From Leucobacter sp. UCMA 4100 (GTDB lineage: Bacteria; Actinomycetota; Actinomycetes; Actinomycetales; Microbacteriaceae), in the NCBI RefSeq assembly GCF_027853335.1, contig NZ_JAFEUS010000002.1, positions 2,402,514 to 2,466,513 of the forward strand: a stretch of 64,000 bases of DNA, written 5' to 3'. Below, in pieces: positions 1 to 8,336 of the stretch. Position 1 is the first letter of the stretch; every line of letters starts with the position of its first letter. The notes under the pieces are model-generated. The model saw only the letters and a list, made by a program, of their open reading frames with translations. It was not told the origin of the DNA and ran no database searches. Both the position numbers and the translations under genes were made by a program.

Positions 1-958
1 GGTAGATGCGCTCCTTGGGATCCTCAGAGCGCGCGCGGCGAATGTGCGAGTAGTTCGGGATCACGTGAAAACCGAGCGAGTCTTTCGCATCCCAGTCAGG
101 CTCATCGAATTCCTCTTCGCCGGTGAGCGGGGCGCCGACCGCGAGATCGCGGCCCATCGCCTCTTCGCGGGCGCGGCGGTCGACGCGATCCCACGTCTCG
201 AGTTCCATGCGAATGCGACGAAAGACCATCGCGGTCCCGCCTGCGAGCCAGCCATCAGCAACCCACACGAGTTCATCGAAGTCATCGTCTTCGGGTGAGG
301 GGTTCGTGGTGCCGTCGACCTGCCCCATGAGATTACGCATGGTGCGGTGTTGGGGCTCGGTTCCGCGGGCACGGCGAAAGCCGTCTTGACGCCAGTGCGG
401 ATCGGCGAAGGTTCGCACGCTCTTAAGCAGCATTCGGGCCGCGTGAGCGAGGCTTGTTGGGTCATCGGAGGCGAGCTGCAGCACGAGGTCGCCGCCCTCG
501 TAGTCTGGGCTCAGCTCGTCATGCTCGAAGGCAGGGAGGGGGCCGAGCCACTTTGGCACGGTTGCGCCAGGGACACGCTTTACGAGATCGGGACCAACGC
601 CAACCGTCACGGTCAGGAAAGCGGGAAGCTCGGCAAGCTCAGGCTCGGTGTCAGCGAGCGGCGAGCGGCCCTCGGTGAGCGCCTCGATGTCAGCCGTGAG
701 AATTCGGAACATGCGCTCGAGCGCCGCAGCGTCGGTGCTCTTCTTGAGCGTGAACGCGAGGTACCTGAGGTGCGCGGTGGGGGCGGTGGTGATGCCCGCC
801 TGGTGCGGGCCTGTTGCACTCACGAGCTCTTCGCCGAACAATCGCTCTTCAGGCGTCCCGCCCGCGAAGAGCGGGCGGGACGAGGCAGCGATCACCGCGG
901 GGGCCGAGACCCCCGCGAGTGTCGTGCCGAGCAGAGCGCGCCTCGAGAGGCTAGTCAT
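1..958 (-). CDS. Dyp-type heme peroxidase, Tat-exported (3' end outside window)
   Basis: The minus-strand frame is open from an ATG at 958 to the window edge (about 319 codons seen). The N-terminus MTSLSRRALLGTT followed by an Ala-rich stretch is a twin-arginine signal peptide, so the enzyme should be exported folded. The Dyp heme-pocket motif GXXDG is present as GQVDG, in the context LMGQVDGTTNP. Dyp/EfeB proteins are heme peroxidases that act in the envelope, and some release iron from heme. The start overlaps the end of the PCuAC chaperone gene by 8 nt, so translation is probably coupled. No EfeU or EfeO is visible, so a role in an EfeUOB iron system cannot be claimed; the upstream copper genes suggest a metal or redox stress role. 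The C-terminal heme-ligand region lies outside the window. Confidence 0.9.
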   Translation of the reverse strand, partial: MTSLSRRALLGTTLAGVSAPAVIAASSRPLFAGGTPEERLFGEELVSATGPHQAGITTAPTAHLRYLAFTLKKSTDAAALERMFRILTADIEALTEGRSPLADTEPELAELPAFLTVTVGVGPDLVKRVPGATVPKWLGPLPAFEHDELSPDYEGGDLVLQLASDDPTSLAHAARMLLKSVRTFADPHWRQDGFRRARGTEPQHRTMRNLMGQVDGTTNPSPEDDDFDELVWVADGWLAGGTAMVFRRIRMELETWDRVDRRAREEAMGRDLAVGAPLTGEEEFDEPDWDAKDSLGFHVIPNYSHIRRARSEDPKERIY

Positions 959-1574
959 GGCTCTCCTCTGAGTGGCCCTCGTGGCCCTCCTGATCGCTGT
1001 GGTCACCGTGGTCACCTTGATCTGCGTGCTCGTCGTGGTCACCGTGCTCGAGGTCGCCGTAATCTTCATCGGCGCCCGCGAACTCGCGCACGTCAAGGTC
1101 GAGCGTCATGGTCTCCCCGTTCGAGAACTCGAGGGTGAGTGGCAGAACCTCGCCGGGGAGCAGTTCTGAGTCGAGCTCCATGAGCATGATGTGGTGTTCG
1201 CCTGGCTCGAGCACGTAGCTCTCTCCCGCGGGAATCACGAAGCCGCCGTCGATCTCGCGCATGATCATCTTGCCGTCAACCATGGTGGTCTCGTGCAGCT
1301 CGACAAGGTCTGCGCGCGGCGACGATGCGCTCACGAGCGTGACCTCTTCGTCAGAGGTGTTCTTGAGCGTGCCGAACACGCCGCTCATGCCGTCGGCTGC
1401 CTTCGCCCACGGCTCAACGAACTCAATGCCCGACTCGGTCTTTGCGACGTCTTGCTGCGACGCCGCTGGTGCCTTCTCGGTATCTTCGGCTTCGGTCGCG
1501 CACGCGGTCAGCGAGAGCGGCAGAGCGAGGAGCGCTGCGAAGGTAAGGGCACGGGTTGTAAAGGTCTTATTCAT
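951..1574 (-). CDS. PCuAC-type periplasmic copper chaperone, lipoprotein with His-rich tail
   Basis: A protein of about 207 aa with signal MNKTFTTRALTF and lipobox LTAC, so it is probably lipid-anchored outside the membrane. The PCuAC (DUF461) core carries the expected His and Met copper ligands: HETTMVDGKMIM and later HHIMLM. The family delivers Cu(I) to the CuA centre of cytochrome oxidase. The last ~32 residues contain eight His among Asp/Glu/Gly (EHGDHDEH, GDHGDH, GHEGH), a likely extra metal-binding tail. An ATG at 1616 is possible in frame, but the ATG at 1574 follows AAGGA and starts directly at the signal peptide. It lies downstream of copC in the same operon and overlaps the Dyp peroxidase start. 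Confidence 0.9.
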   Translation of the reverse strand: MNKTFTTRALTFAALLALPLSLTACATEAEDTEKAPAASQQDVAKTESGIEFVEPWAKAADGMSGVFGTLKNTSDEEVTLVSASSPRADLVELHETTMVDGKMIMREIDGGFVIPAGESYVLEPGEHHIMLMELDSELLPGEVLPLTLEFSNGETMTLDLDVREFAGADEDYGDLEHGDHDEHADQGDHGDHSDQEGHEGHSEESHD

Positions 1575-1649
1575 AGAGGTGTCATCCTTGAAAATGGTGT
1601 TGCCTGTGGCCCGCACGGTTCACGTGCGGGTGGCAACGAAAAATAGGAG

Positions 1650-2312
1650 TTAGAGTGAGCGTTTGCTCTTGCGCCAAAACATCACACCGGCGAGCACAAC
1701 GATGCCCACTCCGGCAATGGCCATTCCGGTGATGGCGACGGGGGAGAGCTGTGAGGCGTTGTCTTCGCTCTTCTCAGCGTCGCCCTCGTCGGTCTGGCTC
1801 TCTTCTTGGTCGGCTCCGGCCGAGGCCGTTTTCTCTTGCAGCGCGGTGAGATCATCGCTCGTCACATCGCCTACACCGAAGAAAAACTCTCCGGCAATGC
1901 GGTGGCCATCGCTTGAAACGACCGTCCACACGGCGCGGTATGCGCCATCTTCGAGGTCACCGAGCGTCAGCACGGCGTCTCGACCAATGACCTCGGGAAA
2001 CCCGAAATCGAGGTCGTTGCCGTCGGCATCGCTGACGGTGATGATGCTCGTGCCGGTGCCCGCATCAAGCAGCTCGTTGTTGTACGAGAGCGTGATGGTT
2101 TCGGGTGCGGTGTCGAGAATTTCACCGTTGTGCGGTGTCTGGTCAACGAGCACGTCGTGCGCGTTGGCTTGTGACTGGCCGAACAGGAACATTGCGGGAA
2201 TGAGCCCGAGTGTGAGCACGGTGAGTACCATCGTGCGCACTGAGAGCAACCGTGCTGCGAGGCCCCGGTCATTCGGGTGCCTGAGGGCGGGGTGCTTCAT
2301 AGTCATCGTCAT
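1650..2312 (-). CDS. CopC-domain copper resistance protein with C-terminal membrane anchor
   Basis: A 220 aa protein with an N-terminal membrane segment ending ANA, so the mature chain begins with His, as CopC needs for copper binding (HDVLVDQTPHNGE). The CopC beta-sandwich follows, with the typical WTVVSSDGHRIAGEFFFGV block near residues 125-145. An acidic Gln/Glu/Ser-rich linker then leads to a single transmembrane helix and a KRSL tail. CopC proteins bind periplasmic copper and act with CopD or PCuAC. The start at 2312 follows AAGGA with 7-nt spacing. It is 10 nt downstream of the membrane gene at 2323-2952 and 75 nt upstream of the PCuAC gene, giving one copper operon. Confidence 0.92.
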   Translation of the reverse strand: MTMTMKHPALRHPNDRGLAARLLSVRTMVLTVLTLGLIPAMFLFGQSQANAHDVLVDQTPHNGEILDTAPETITLSYNNELLDAGTGTSIITVSDADGNDLDFGFPEVIGRDAVLTLGDLEDGAYRAVWTVVSSDGHRIAGEFFFGVGDVTSDDLTALQEKTASAGADQEESQTDEGDAEKSEDNASQLSPVAITGMAIAGVGIVVLAGVMFWRKSKRSL

Positions 2313-2322
2313 GCTTGAGTCC

Positions 2323-2952
2323 TTAAGAGAGTTGAAGGGTGCAAGAACCGTTCAACTCGGGAGGGCCCCGGTGGGTGATGTGAAAAGCGAGACGGGTTGA
2401 GTGCAGCGTGGCTGGTACCGACTGCGTCTTTGCAACGATGGCACGCGGAATAAACGGGACCTGTAGCTGCCGCATGGGCCAGAGCACGCGGGTGAGTACC
2501 CGTGCGAGCCTGGTGAGGGCAACGTCACCGTGGCGAATGAGAACGACAGTAATGACGGCGGCAACGCCGTGTGAGAGCCACATCGCGATATCGGCGCCAG
2601 CTTGTGCAGGAATGACCGGCACGAACGACTGGACCATGCCGAAGTGCTCGGCGTGGGCTGGAAGCGGCTCATTGGGGCCGCCGCTCGAGACGCCGAGATA
2701 GACGAAAATCCAGTGGAAAATGGCTTGAGCGGCAGCGATTGCCGAGAAGGTGCCCGCGATGCCAAAGCGTTTATTCGTGAGGAACAGGGTGAGCGGCAGG
2801 GCCAAAATGGTGGCGCCGGCGAATGAAATAACCGCCGGGGTATTACCGCCTGCGAGTACGTGCGAGAGCGCCGCAACAAAAACGGCAGAGAATGACACAA
2901 TGAAGGCGCGGGCTACCCGTGCCTTGCGTTCGTTCTGGCGTACCTCACTCAC
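2323..2952 (-). CDS. Polytopic membrane protein of the copper operon
   Basis: A protein of about 209 aa with four or five hydrophobic helices and a His/aromatic-rich middle (AQAIFHWIFVYLG, HAEHFGMVQ). No family name can be given with certainty. Proteins of this shape often sit beside CopC and PCuAC in actinomycetes, so a role in copper handling is inferred from position only. A GTG at 2979 is open in frame, but the GTG at 2952 is preferred because a TATACT -10 hexamer lies 7 nt upstream, suggesting a leaderless transcript. It is the first gene of the operon running to the window start, and is divergent from pheS. Confidence 0.75.
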   Translation of the reverse strand: MSEVRQNERKARVARAFIVSFSAVFVAALSHVLAGGNTPAVISFAGATILALPLTLFLTNKRFGIAGTFSAIAAAQAIFHWIFVYLGVSSGGPNEPLPAHAEHFGMVQSFVPVIPAQAGADIAMWLSHGVAAVITVVLIRHGDVALTRLARVLTRVLWPMRQLQVPFIPRAIVAKTQSVPATLHSTRLAFHITHRGPPELNGSCTLQLS

Positions 2953-2959
2953 GCTCTCC

Positions 2960-2965
2960 AGTATA
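2960..2965 (-). promoter_or_regulatory. -10 element TATACT for the copper operon
   Basis: TATACT on the minus strand is followed by 7 nt and then GTG 2952, the spacing expected for a leaderless mRNA. No good -35 is evident. Confidence 0.4.
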
Positions 2966-3001
2966 CGTGCAACGTGCACCGAGATCTGAGTGAGAGCCTT
3001 G

Positions 3002-3007
3002 TAGAAT
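3002..3007 (+). promoter_or_regulatory. -10 element TAGAAT for pheST
   Basis: TAGAAT is followed by 6 nt and then the GTG start of pheS at 3014. There is no Shine-Dalgarno sequence in between, so the message is probably leaderless. Confidence 0.45.
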
Positions 3008-3013
3008 AGCCTT

Positions 3014-4054
3014 GTGTCAGAAGTGAATCCTATTCAGGCTGAGGCCGTAGACGAGGCGACCCAAGCGGCCCTCGATGCGGTGGCTCAGGCCTCGTCAACG
3101 TCAGAACTCAAACAGGTACGTCAGCAGCACCTCGGCGAGCAATCACCTATCGCGCAGCTGAACTCGCAAATGCGCTCGGTACCGAAAGAGGAGAAGGCCC
3201 AGACGGGCAAGATTCTCGGTATCGCACGCGGCAAAATCGAGGGCGCTTTCAAAGCCCGCGAAGCGATTATCGGCGAAGAAGAAGCGCGCCAGCGACTCAT
3301 CGACGAGACCGTCGACGTGACCGCTGCGCCCGTGCGCGACCGCATCGGTCGTCGTCACCCGCTCGCGCAACTGCAAGACCGCATCGCTGACATCTTCGTC
3401 GGCATGGGGTGGGAGGTTGCAGAGGGCCCCGAGCTCGAACACGAGTGGTTTAACTTTGACGCACTGAACTTTGACCCAGACCACCCGGCCAGGGCAATGC
3501 AAGACACCTTCTTTGTTGAGCCGGCCGATCGCCACCTCTTGCTGCGTACCCACACCTCACCGGTGCAGATTCGTTCGCTGCTCGAGCGCGACCTCCCGGT
3601 ATACGTGATAGCGCCGGGCCAGGTGTACCGCACCGATGAGCTCGACGCGACGCACACCCCGGTCTTTCACCAGGTCGAGGGCATCGCGATCGATCGCGGC
3701 CTGACGATGGCCCATCTGCGCGGCACGCTCGAACACCTCGCGCGTCAGATGTTCGGCGAAGAGGCGAAGATTCGCCTTCGCCCGAACTTCTTCCCGTTCA
3801 CCGAGCCATCGGCCGAACTCGACATCTGGCACCCCGCGGCAAAGGGCGGGCCACAGTGGATCGAGTGGGGTGGTTGCGGCATGGTCGATCCACAGGTCCT
3901 TCGCTCCGCAGGCATCGACCCCGACGAATACCAGGGCTTTGCCTTTGGCATGGGTATTGAACGCACCCTGCAGTTTCGGAACGACATTAGTGACATGCGC
4001 GACATGGTTGAGGGCGATGTTCGCTTCACCCAGCAGTTCGGAGGTTTGGTGTAA
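3014..4054 (+). CDS. pheS: Phenylalanyl-tRNA synthetase alpha subunit
   Basis: 346 aa, the usual length. PheS with PheT forms the alpha2-beta2 enzyme that charges tRNA-Phe. The first ~100 residues are the charged coiled-coil arm that binds tRNA. The class II catalytic domain follows, with motif 2 around RTHTSPVQIRSL and VYRTDELDATHTPVFHQVEG and motif 3 at GFAFGMGIERTLQFR. The start is GTG 3014, placed 6 nt after a -10 hexamer. The stop is immediately followed by the pheT start, as in most bacteria. Confidence 0.98.
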   Translation: MSEVNPIQAEAVDEATQAALDAVAQASSTSELKQVRQQHLGEQSPIAQLNSQMRSVPKEEKAQTGKILGIARGKIEGAFKAREAIIGEEEARQRLIDETVDVTAAPVRDRIGRRHPLAQLQDRIADIFVGMGWEVAEGPELEHEWFNFDALNFDPDHPARAMQDTFFVEPADRHLLLRTHTSPVQIRSLLERDLPVYVIAPGQVYRTDELDATHTPVFHQVEGIAIDRGLTMAHLRGTLEHLARQMFGEEAKIRLRPNFFPFTEPSAELDIWHPAAKGGPQWIEWGGCGMVDPQVLRSAGIDPDEYQGFAFGMGIERTLQFRNDISDMRDMVEGDVRFTQQFGGLV

Positions 4055-6592
4055 ATGAGAATTCCAATGAGCTGGCTCGGCGAGTACGTTGACATCGCCG
4101 AGGGTGCAACCCCCGAGACGCTGCACGCTGACCTCGTGAAGGTGGGCTTTGAAGAGGAGTCGGTGCGTCGTTTCGATGTGACCGGACCCGTCGTGGTTGG
4201 CGAGGTTCTCTCGCGCGAACCCGAAGAACACTCGAACGGCAAGGTCGTGAACTGGTGCCAGGTGCGCGTTGCGCCCGAGGGTACGAACGCTGCCGACGGT
4301 GGCGAAGACGTGCGCGGCATCGTGTGTGGAGCGCATAACTTCGAGGTCGGTGACAAAGTCGTTGTGACGTTGCCCGGGGCGGTACTGCCCGGTGACTTCG
4401 TCATCGCGGCCCGCAAGACCTACGGGCATGTTTCTGACGGCATGATAGCTTCGCAGCGTGAGCTTGGACTCGGTGATGACCACGAGGGAATCATCGTCCT
4501 TTCGCGGTTCGGCCTCGATCCTGAAGTGGGAACCGACGTGGTAAGCCTGCTTGGCCTCGACGACATCGCCGTCGAGATCAACGTGACGCCAGATCGCGGC
4601 TATGCGTTCTCGGTGCGAGGCGTTGCGCGCGAGCTCTCACACTCGACCGGTGCTGCTTTCCGTGACCCGGCAGCGGCCCCTGTTGTTACCGATGCTTCGG
4701 GCTTCTCGGTCACCATCGCTGACGACGCTCCAATTCGTGGGCGTGTGGGGGCTACCGGGTTTGTGACGCGCCTCGTGCGCGGCGTGAACCCCAAGGCCGT
4801 GACCCCGGCATGGATGGTGGCCCGCCTGCAGCTCGCCGGCATTCGCCCGCTCGGCCTCGCGGTCGACATCTCGAACTACGTCATGCTCGAGATCGGAAAC
4901 CCCCTTCACGCGTACGACTACGCGAAGCTGAACGGCGGCATTACCGTGCGCCGCGCCGCGCAAGGTGAGACGCTCGTCACCCTCGACGGTACCGAGCGCA
5001 CGCTGCACCCCGAAGACCTGCTCATCGCCGACGACTCGGGGCCCATCGGTCTCGCTGGCGTTATGGGTGGCGAATCGACGAAGACCGATGAAACGACCAC
5101 CGACATCCTTGTCGAGGCGGCGCTCTTCGATCCGGTATCGATCGCGCGCAGCTCACGCCGCCACAAGCTGCCGAGCGAGGCTTCGAAGCGATTTGAGCGC
5201 GGAGTCGATCCGCTCGTTGCTCCCGCAGCCGCACAGCGCATGGTTGACCTGCTCGTCGAACTGGGCGGCGCAACCGCGACCGAGGTCGGTTCAACGATCG
5301 TCGCTCAAGCGCGCAACGAGGCAATTGCCTTGCCGCTCGGGGCGGTCAACGGCCTCATGGGCACCGACTACTCTGACAACGAGGTACACGAGGCCCTCAC
5401 GACGATCGGCTGCGCGGTGACCCGCGAGGGCGAGACGCTGAGCGTGACCGCACCATCGTGGCGCACCGACATTACCCGTAAGGAAGACCTGATTGAAGAG
5501 GTCGGCCGCATTGTGGGTTACGACCGTATTCCTGCGGTGCTGCCGACGGCTCCCTCGGGCCGAGGCCTCAGCCGCGAGCAGCAGCTGCGCAGGCAGGCCG
5601 CAAACGGCATCACCGCCGCCGGGTTGAACGAGGTGCAGAACTACCCGTTCGTTGGCGATGCGATGAACCGTGTGTTTGGCTCGCCAGAGGCTCCCGCCGC
5701 CGATGCCGTTCACGCGATTCGTCTCGCGAATGCGCTTGACGGCGAAGCCTCATACCTGCGCAAGTCACTGCTGCCGGGTCTCGCTCAGGCCGCACACCGT
5801 AACCTCTCGCGTGGCGAGACCGATCTCGCACTGGTTGAGTTTGGGTCGGTGTACCTGCCGCAGGAGGTACTCGGTACCGACGAGGTGCCACCGCTTGGCA
5901 CGCTCCCCTCGGCAGAGACGCTCGCAGCGCTCAACGCGTCGATTCCTGAGCAGCCGCTACACGCCGCGGTGCTGCTCGCAGGAAATGCTTGGCCGAAGCA
6001 GCCGGGTGAAACGGCTCGCCCGTTCGACTGGGCTGACGCGCTCGATGCGGCAAAGCACCTCGCCGCTTCGGTGCACACGACGCTCATCGTGCGTCAGGGT
6101 GCTCACCAGGCCTTCCACCCGGGCCGTACCGCCGAGCTCTTCATCGACACGGCCGATGGCCTCGTCTCGGTCGGCTTTGCCGGCGAGATGCTGCCAGAAC
6201 TCGTGAGCGAGCTGCACTTCTGGGGCAGGGTATCGATCGCCGAGCTCAACCTCGGTCTCATGATCGAACACGCACCCCGCGAACCCAAGGTTGGCCCGCT
6301 CTCAACCTATCCGGCGGCGACGCAGGACCTGACGCTCCTGGTAGCGGCCGATGTCGCTGCAGGCGAGGTACTTCGTGCGGTGACCGAGGGCTCGGGGCCG
6401 CTGCTCGAGAGCGCACGTCTCGTCGCAGACTTCCGCGGGCAGGGCGTTCCTGAGGGCGAGAAGGCGATTACACTTGCGCTTCGCTTCAGGGCGTCAGATC
6501 GCACGCTGAAGGCTGAAGAAGCGAGCGAGGCCCGAAAGCAGGGCGCACTCGCGGCCGAACAACAGCTTGGCGCATACACGCGCGAAGACTAA
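4055..6592 (+). CDS. pheT: Phenylalanyl-tRNA synthetase beta subunit
   Basis: 845 aa, full length. Domains in order: N-terminal region with an OB-fold tRNA-binding domain at about residues 40-155 (VVGEVLSREPEEHSNGKVVNWCQV), B3/B4 editing domain about 210-390 (RGVNPKAVTPAWMVARLQLAGIRPLG), B5 about 400-480, the catalytic-like core, and a C-terminal ferredoxin-fold anticodon-binding domain (YPAATQDLTLLVAADV ... ALRFRASDRTLKAEEA). The B3/B4 domain removes mischarged Tyr. GGAGG lies 10 nt before the ATG, inside the end of pheS. Two inverted repeats follow the stop codon. Confidence 0.98.
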   Translation: MRIPMSWLGEYVDIAEGATPETLHADLVKVGFEEESVRRFDVTGPVVVGEVLSREPEEHSNGKVVNWCQVRVAPEGTNAADGGEDVRGIVCGAHNFEVGDKVVVTLPGAVLPGDFVIAARKTYGHVSDGMIASQRELGLGDDHEGIIVLSRFGLDPEVGTDVVSLLGLDDIAVEINVTPDRGYAFSVRGVARELSHSTGAAFRDPAAAPVVTDASGFSVTIADDAPIRGRVGATGFVTRLVRGVNPKAVTPAWMVARLQLAGIRPLGLAVDISNYVMLEIGNPLHAYDYAKLNGGITVRRAAQGETLVTLDGTERTLHPEDLLIADDSGPIGLAGVMGGESTKTDETTTDILVEAALFDPVSIARSSRRHKLPSEASKRFERGVDPLVAPAAAQRMVDLLVELGGATATEVGSTIVAQARNEAIALPLGAVNGLMGTDYSDNEVHEALTTIGCAVTREGETLSVTAPSWRTDITRKEDLIEEVGRIVGYDRIPAVLPTAPSGRGLSREQQLRRQAANGITAAGLNEVQNYPFVGDAMNRVFGSPEAPAADAVHAIRLANALDGEASYLRKSLLPGLAQAAHRNLSRGETDLALVEFGSVYLPQEVLGTDEVPPLGTLPSAETLAALNASIPEQPLHAAVLLAGNAWPKQPGETARPFDWADALDAAKHLAASVHTTLIVRQGAHQAFHPGRTAELFIDTADGLVSVGFAGEMLPELVSELHFWGRVSIAELNLGLMIEHAPREPKVGPLSTYPAATQDLTLLVAADVAAGEVLRAVTEGSGPLLESARLVADFRGQGVPEGEKAITLALRFRASDRTLKAEEASEARKQGALAAEQQLGAYTRED

Positions 6593-6598
6593 ACCGTG

Positions 6599-6628
6599 AA
6601 ACGGCCGGGCATTCGTGTTCGGCCGTTT
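6599..6628 (+). terminator. Intrinsic terminator after pheT
   Basis: A perfect 9-bp stem (AAACGGCCG / CGGCCGTTT) with a 12-nt loop, running into TTTT, 6 nt after the pheT stop. Confidence 0.75.
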
Positions 6629-6632
6629 TGCT

Positions 6633-6669
6633 CCCTGCAGGCACCATGCTCGGTCCGTTGCCTGCAGGG
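6633..6669. repeat. Perfect 11-bp inverted repeat, second hairpin after pheT
   Basis: CCCTGCAGGCA and TGCCTGCAGGG are separated by 15 nt. No T-tract follows on the plus strand. It could be a processing or backup termination hairpin, or a protein site between pheT and the next gene. Confidence 0.6.
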
Positions 6670-6743
6670 AAAGAAGCATTTTGTGAATAGACCCTCCCAA
6701 GACTGGGGAATAGGGAATAATGGATCGAGAAGGAGGTGTCGCA

Positions 6744-7415
6744 TTGGGTTGGTTCTCGCGAATCTTTGGGGTTTCGAAAAAAGGGTCTTCCTCAGCAAAG
6801 CGGCGCCCACGACGCCTGCCAGAGAAGGTGCTCGCTCCAGTTGACGAAATTGTCGAGCAGGGTGTTCTCGTCGACGGTGTCGCGATTCGCATGAGTGTGA
6901 AAAACAGCATCATCATGAATGCGTTGAAGCGCAACGTTGACTACCAGGTAGACGAGATTCATGATCTTGTGCGCGAGCAGGCTTTCGCTCTGGTCGAAGA
7001 GCGCGAGCGTGACGCAAAGCACATCGCACGTGTGCGTGACGAGATCAAAAAGTACGGTCGCAGTGCATGGCAAGAGACCGAGTACGGCTCACGCGACATG
7101 AAAACGCTCAAGCACCGCGAAGAGGTGTACGAGGGGCTCGCACGCGAACTTCGCTCGCTCGCAGAGCAAGACGAGTTCGTGCATCGGTCTGCTGAGCAGG
7201 CGCGCGAGGCCGCATGGCGTGAGATCGGTGACTCGCTGAAAGAGCGGGCGTCGCACCCGTACTACAGCGGCGGATCATCTCCCGAATACCAGAACGCACG
7301 CGACGACCGCATTCGTGAGTTTATCGACGAAGACCTGACAGAATTGATCCGCTCACAAAAGGGGTCGGCTGGCGGCTTCTTTAAACGGAAGTCGGCAACG
7401 TCGAAAGACCACTAA
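6744..7415 (+). CDS. Conserved charged coiled-coil protein, function unknown
   Basis: 223 aa from TTG 6744 (MGWFSRIFG). This start is preferred over the ATG at 6720 because GGAGG lies 7 nt upstream of it. After a basic N-terminus (KRRPRRLPEKV) the protein is strongly charged and mostly helical, with heptad-like stretches (VEERERDAKHIARVRDEIKK, LARELRSLAEQ) and no signal peptide, membrane helix or enzyme motif. Similar actinobacterial proteins sometimes carry an unsupported asparagine-synthase name; nothing here supports it. It ends convergently with the NATD1 gene, overlapping by 4 nt. Confidence 0.8.
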   Translation: MGWFSRIFGVSKKGSSSAKRRPRRLPEKVLAPVDEIVEQGVLVDGVAIRMSVKNSIIMNALKRNVDYQVDEIHDLVREQAFALVEERERDAKHIARVRDEIKKYGRSAWQETEYGSRDMKTLKHREEVYEGLARELRSLAEQDEFVHRSAEQAREAAWREIGDSLKERASHPYYSGGSSPEYQNARDDRIREFIDEDLTELIRSQKGSAGGFFKRKSATSKDH

Positions 7416-7744
7416 TCGAGGTACGTGGCTCCATCAGCGAGAACCTCCGGGTGACGTCGGATGAGGCCGGCCATAAACCAACACGACGCCTTGACTGGTC
7501 GGCCACTCACCAAATCGTGGCCGAGAGCGTGCCTCGCGAGTACCCCTGAGAGGCCCGTGCCCCGCAGCGCTTCGTCGACGAACGTGTGATCGAAGTTCAC
7601 ACCGTCGGTATCGAAGAAGCGGTAGTGTGCGACTCCGCGCACATGATCGGTCTCATCAAGGAGCGCGAATCGTTCGTTTGCTGCTTCGTGCACGATGCGA
7701 AAGCCTGCCTCAAGCGCTGCCTCTTCGTTCACAAACCTAGTCAT
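7412..7744 (-). CDS. Small GNAT-like N-acetyltransferase (NATD1/YjdJ type)
   Basis: 110 aa from ATG 7744. The NATD1 core is visible: GVAHYRFFDTDGVNFDHTFVDEALRG followed by GLSGVLARHALGHD (the acetyl-CoA loop) and a C-terminal CWFMAGLIRRHPEV, matching the family pattern C-F-x-x-x-I-x-R-H-P. The acceptor substrate is unknown for the family. A longer frame reaches 7822, but TATCCT sits 6 nt before ATG 7744, consistent with a leaderless mRNA from the promoter shared with the divergent lipoprotein gene. Confidence 0.85.
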   Translation of the reverse strand: MTRFVNEEAALEAGFRIVHEAANERFALLDETDHVRGVAHYRFFDTDGVNFDHTFVDEALRGTGLSGVLARHALGHDLVSGRPVKASCWFMAGLIRRHPEVLADGATYLD

Positions 7745-7750
7745 ACCGAC

Positions 7751-7760
7751 AGGATATAGT
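7751..7760. promoter_or_regulatory. Overlapping divergent -10 elements
   Basis: AGGATATAGT reads as TATAGT on the plus strand (7755-7760, toward the lipoprotein) and TATCCT on the minus strand (7756-7751, 6 nt before ATG 7744). The two transcripts would compete for one polymerase footprint. Confidence 0.4.
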
Positions 7761-7773
7761 GGAGCGTGTTGTG

Positions 7774-8319
7774 ATGGTAAGGGTGAGACGTAAACGAAAC
7801 GCGGCGGGCTTTGGCGTGGCACTATGCGCTACCGCGATTGCTCTGACCCTCGGCGCTTGCAGCCAAGAGCCCGAGCCAGAACCCGAACCGCTGACCCTCT
7901 CACAGGCCGGTGAAGCCTATGCAAAGGTAATTTGCCCGGTGAACGAAGCATGGGACGAAGTCGACGGCCTGGTTGATGACATGCGCAGTGCGCTGGTGCT
8001 GCAGCCTACTGACCTCGAGCTGCGCGAAGAGCTCCTCTCGACGTCGCTCGAAGAACTTGCGAAAACGAGCAAGCGTGCGGCCGACGAACTTGCCGATCAG
8101 CGGGGCGTCATGCCCGGGGCCACCCGCGAGCCTGTGCAAGCAATGGTCGAGACGTTACGCGACGACGCAGAGCAAGCCCTTGAGGTTGCAGAACTGCCAG
8201 CTGCGAAGATCGTCGATTATGAGTGGCAGGGCGTTGAAGCGGTTACTGAGGCGACAACCAAGGTGCGTGAAGGGCTCGGAATCGAAGCTGGGCAATCGCT
8301 GACATGCACGAAAGAATAG
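7774..8319 (+). CDS. Putative lipoprotein, function unknown
   Basis: About 181 aa. A basic N-terminus (MVRVRRKRN), a hydrophobic stretch and the lipobox LGAC followed by SQEPEPEPEPEP give a lipid-anchored surface protein with an acidic-proline spacer. The rest is helical and acidic with no recognised domain; two Cys remain near the ends (VICPVNEAW and LTCTKE) and could form a disulfide. The ATG at 7774 is chosen; GTG 7759 and GTG 7771 are in-frame alternatives. The PLP decarboxylase gene follows after 17 nt. Confidence 0.75.
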   Translation: MVRVRRKRNAAGFGVALCATAIALTLGACSQEPEPEPEPLTLSQAGEAYAKVICPVNEAWDEVDGLVDDMRSALVLQPTDLELREELLSTSLEELAKTSKRAADELADQRGVMPGATREPVQAMVETLRDDAEQALEVAELPAAKIVDYEWQGVEAVTEATTKVREGLGIEAGQSLTCTKE

Positions 8320-8324
8320 GGCCG

Positions 8325-8330
8325 TAAGAT
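8325..8330 (+). promoter_or_regulatory. -10 element TAAGAT for the PLP decarboxylase
   Basis: TAAGAT, then 6 nt, then ATG 8337; no Shine-Dalgarno sequence in between. This is a leaderless arrangement. Confidence 0.4.
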
Positions 8331-8336
8331 TGGCGT

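Noticed and set aside
61-465. 134-codon minus-strand frame and several plus-strand frames in the first 1.2 kb
   Set aside because: They are shadows of the Dyp peroxidase and PCuAC genes; only the frame with the Tat signal and GQVDG motif reads as a protein.
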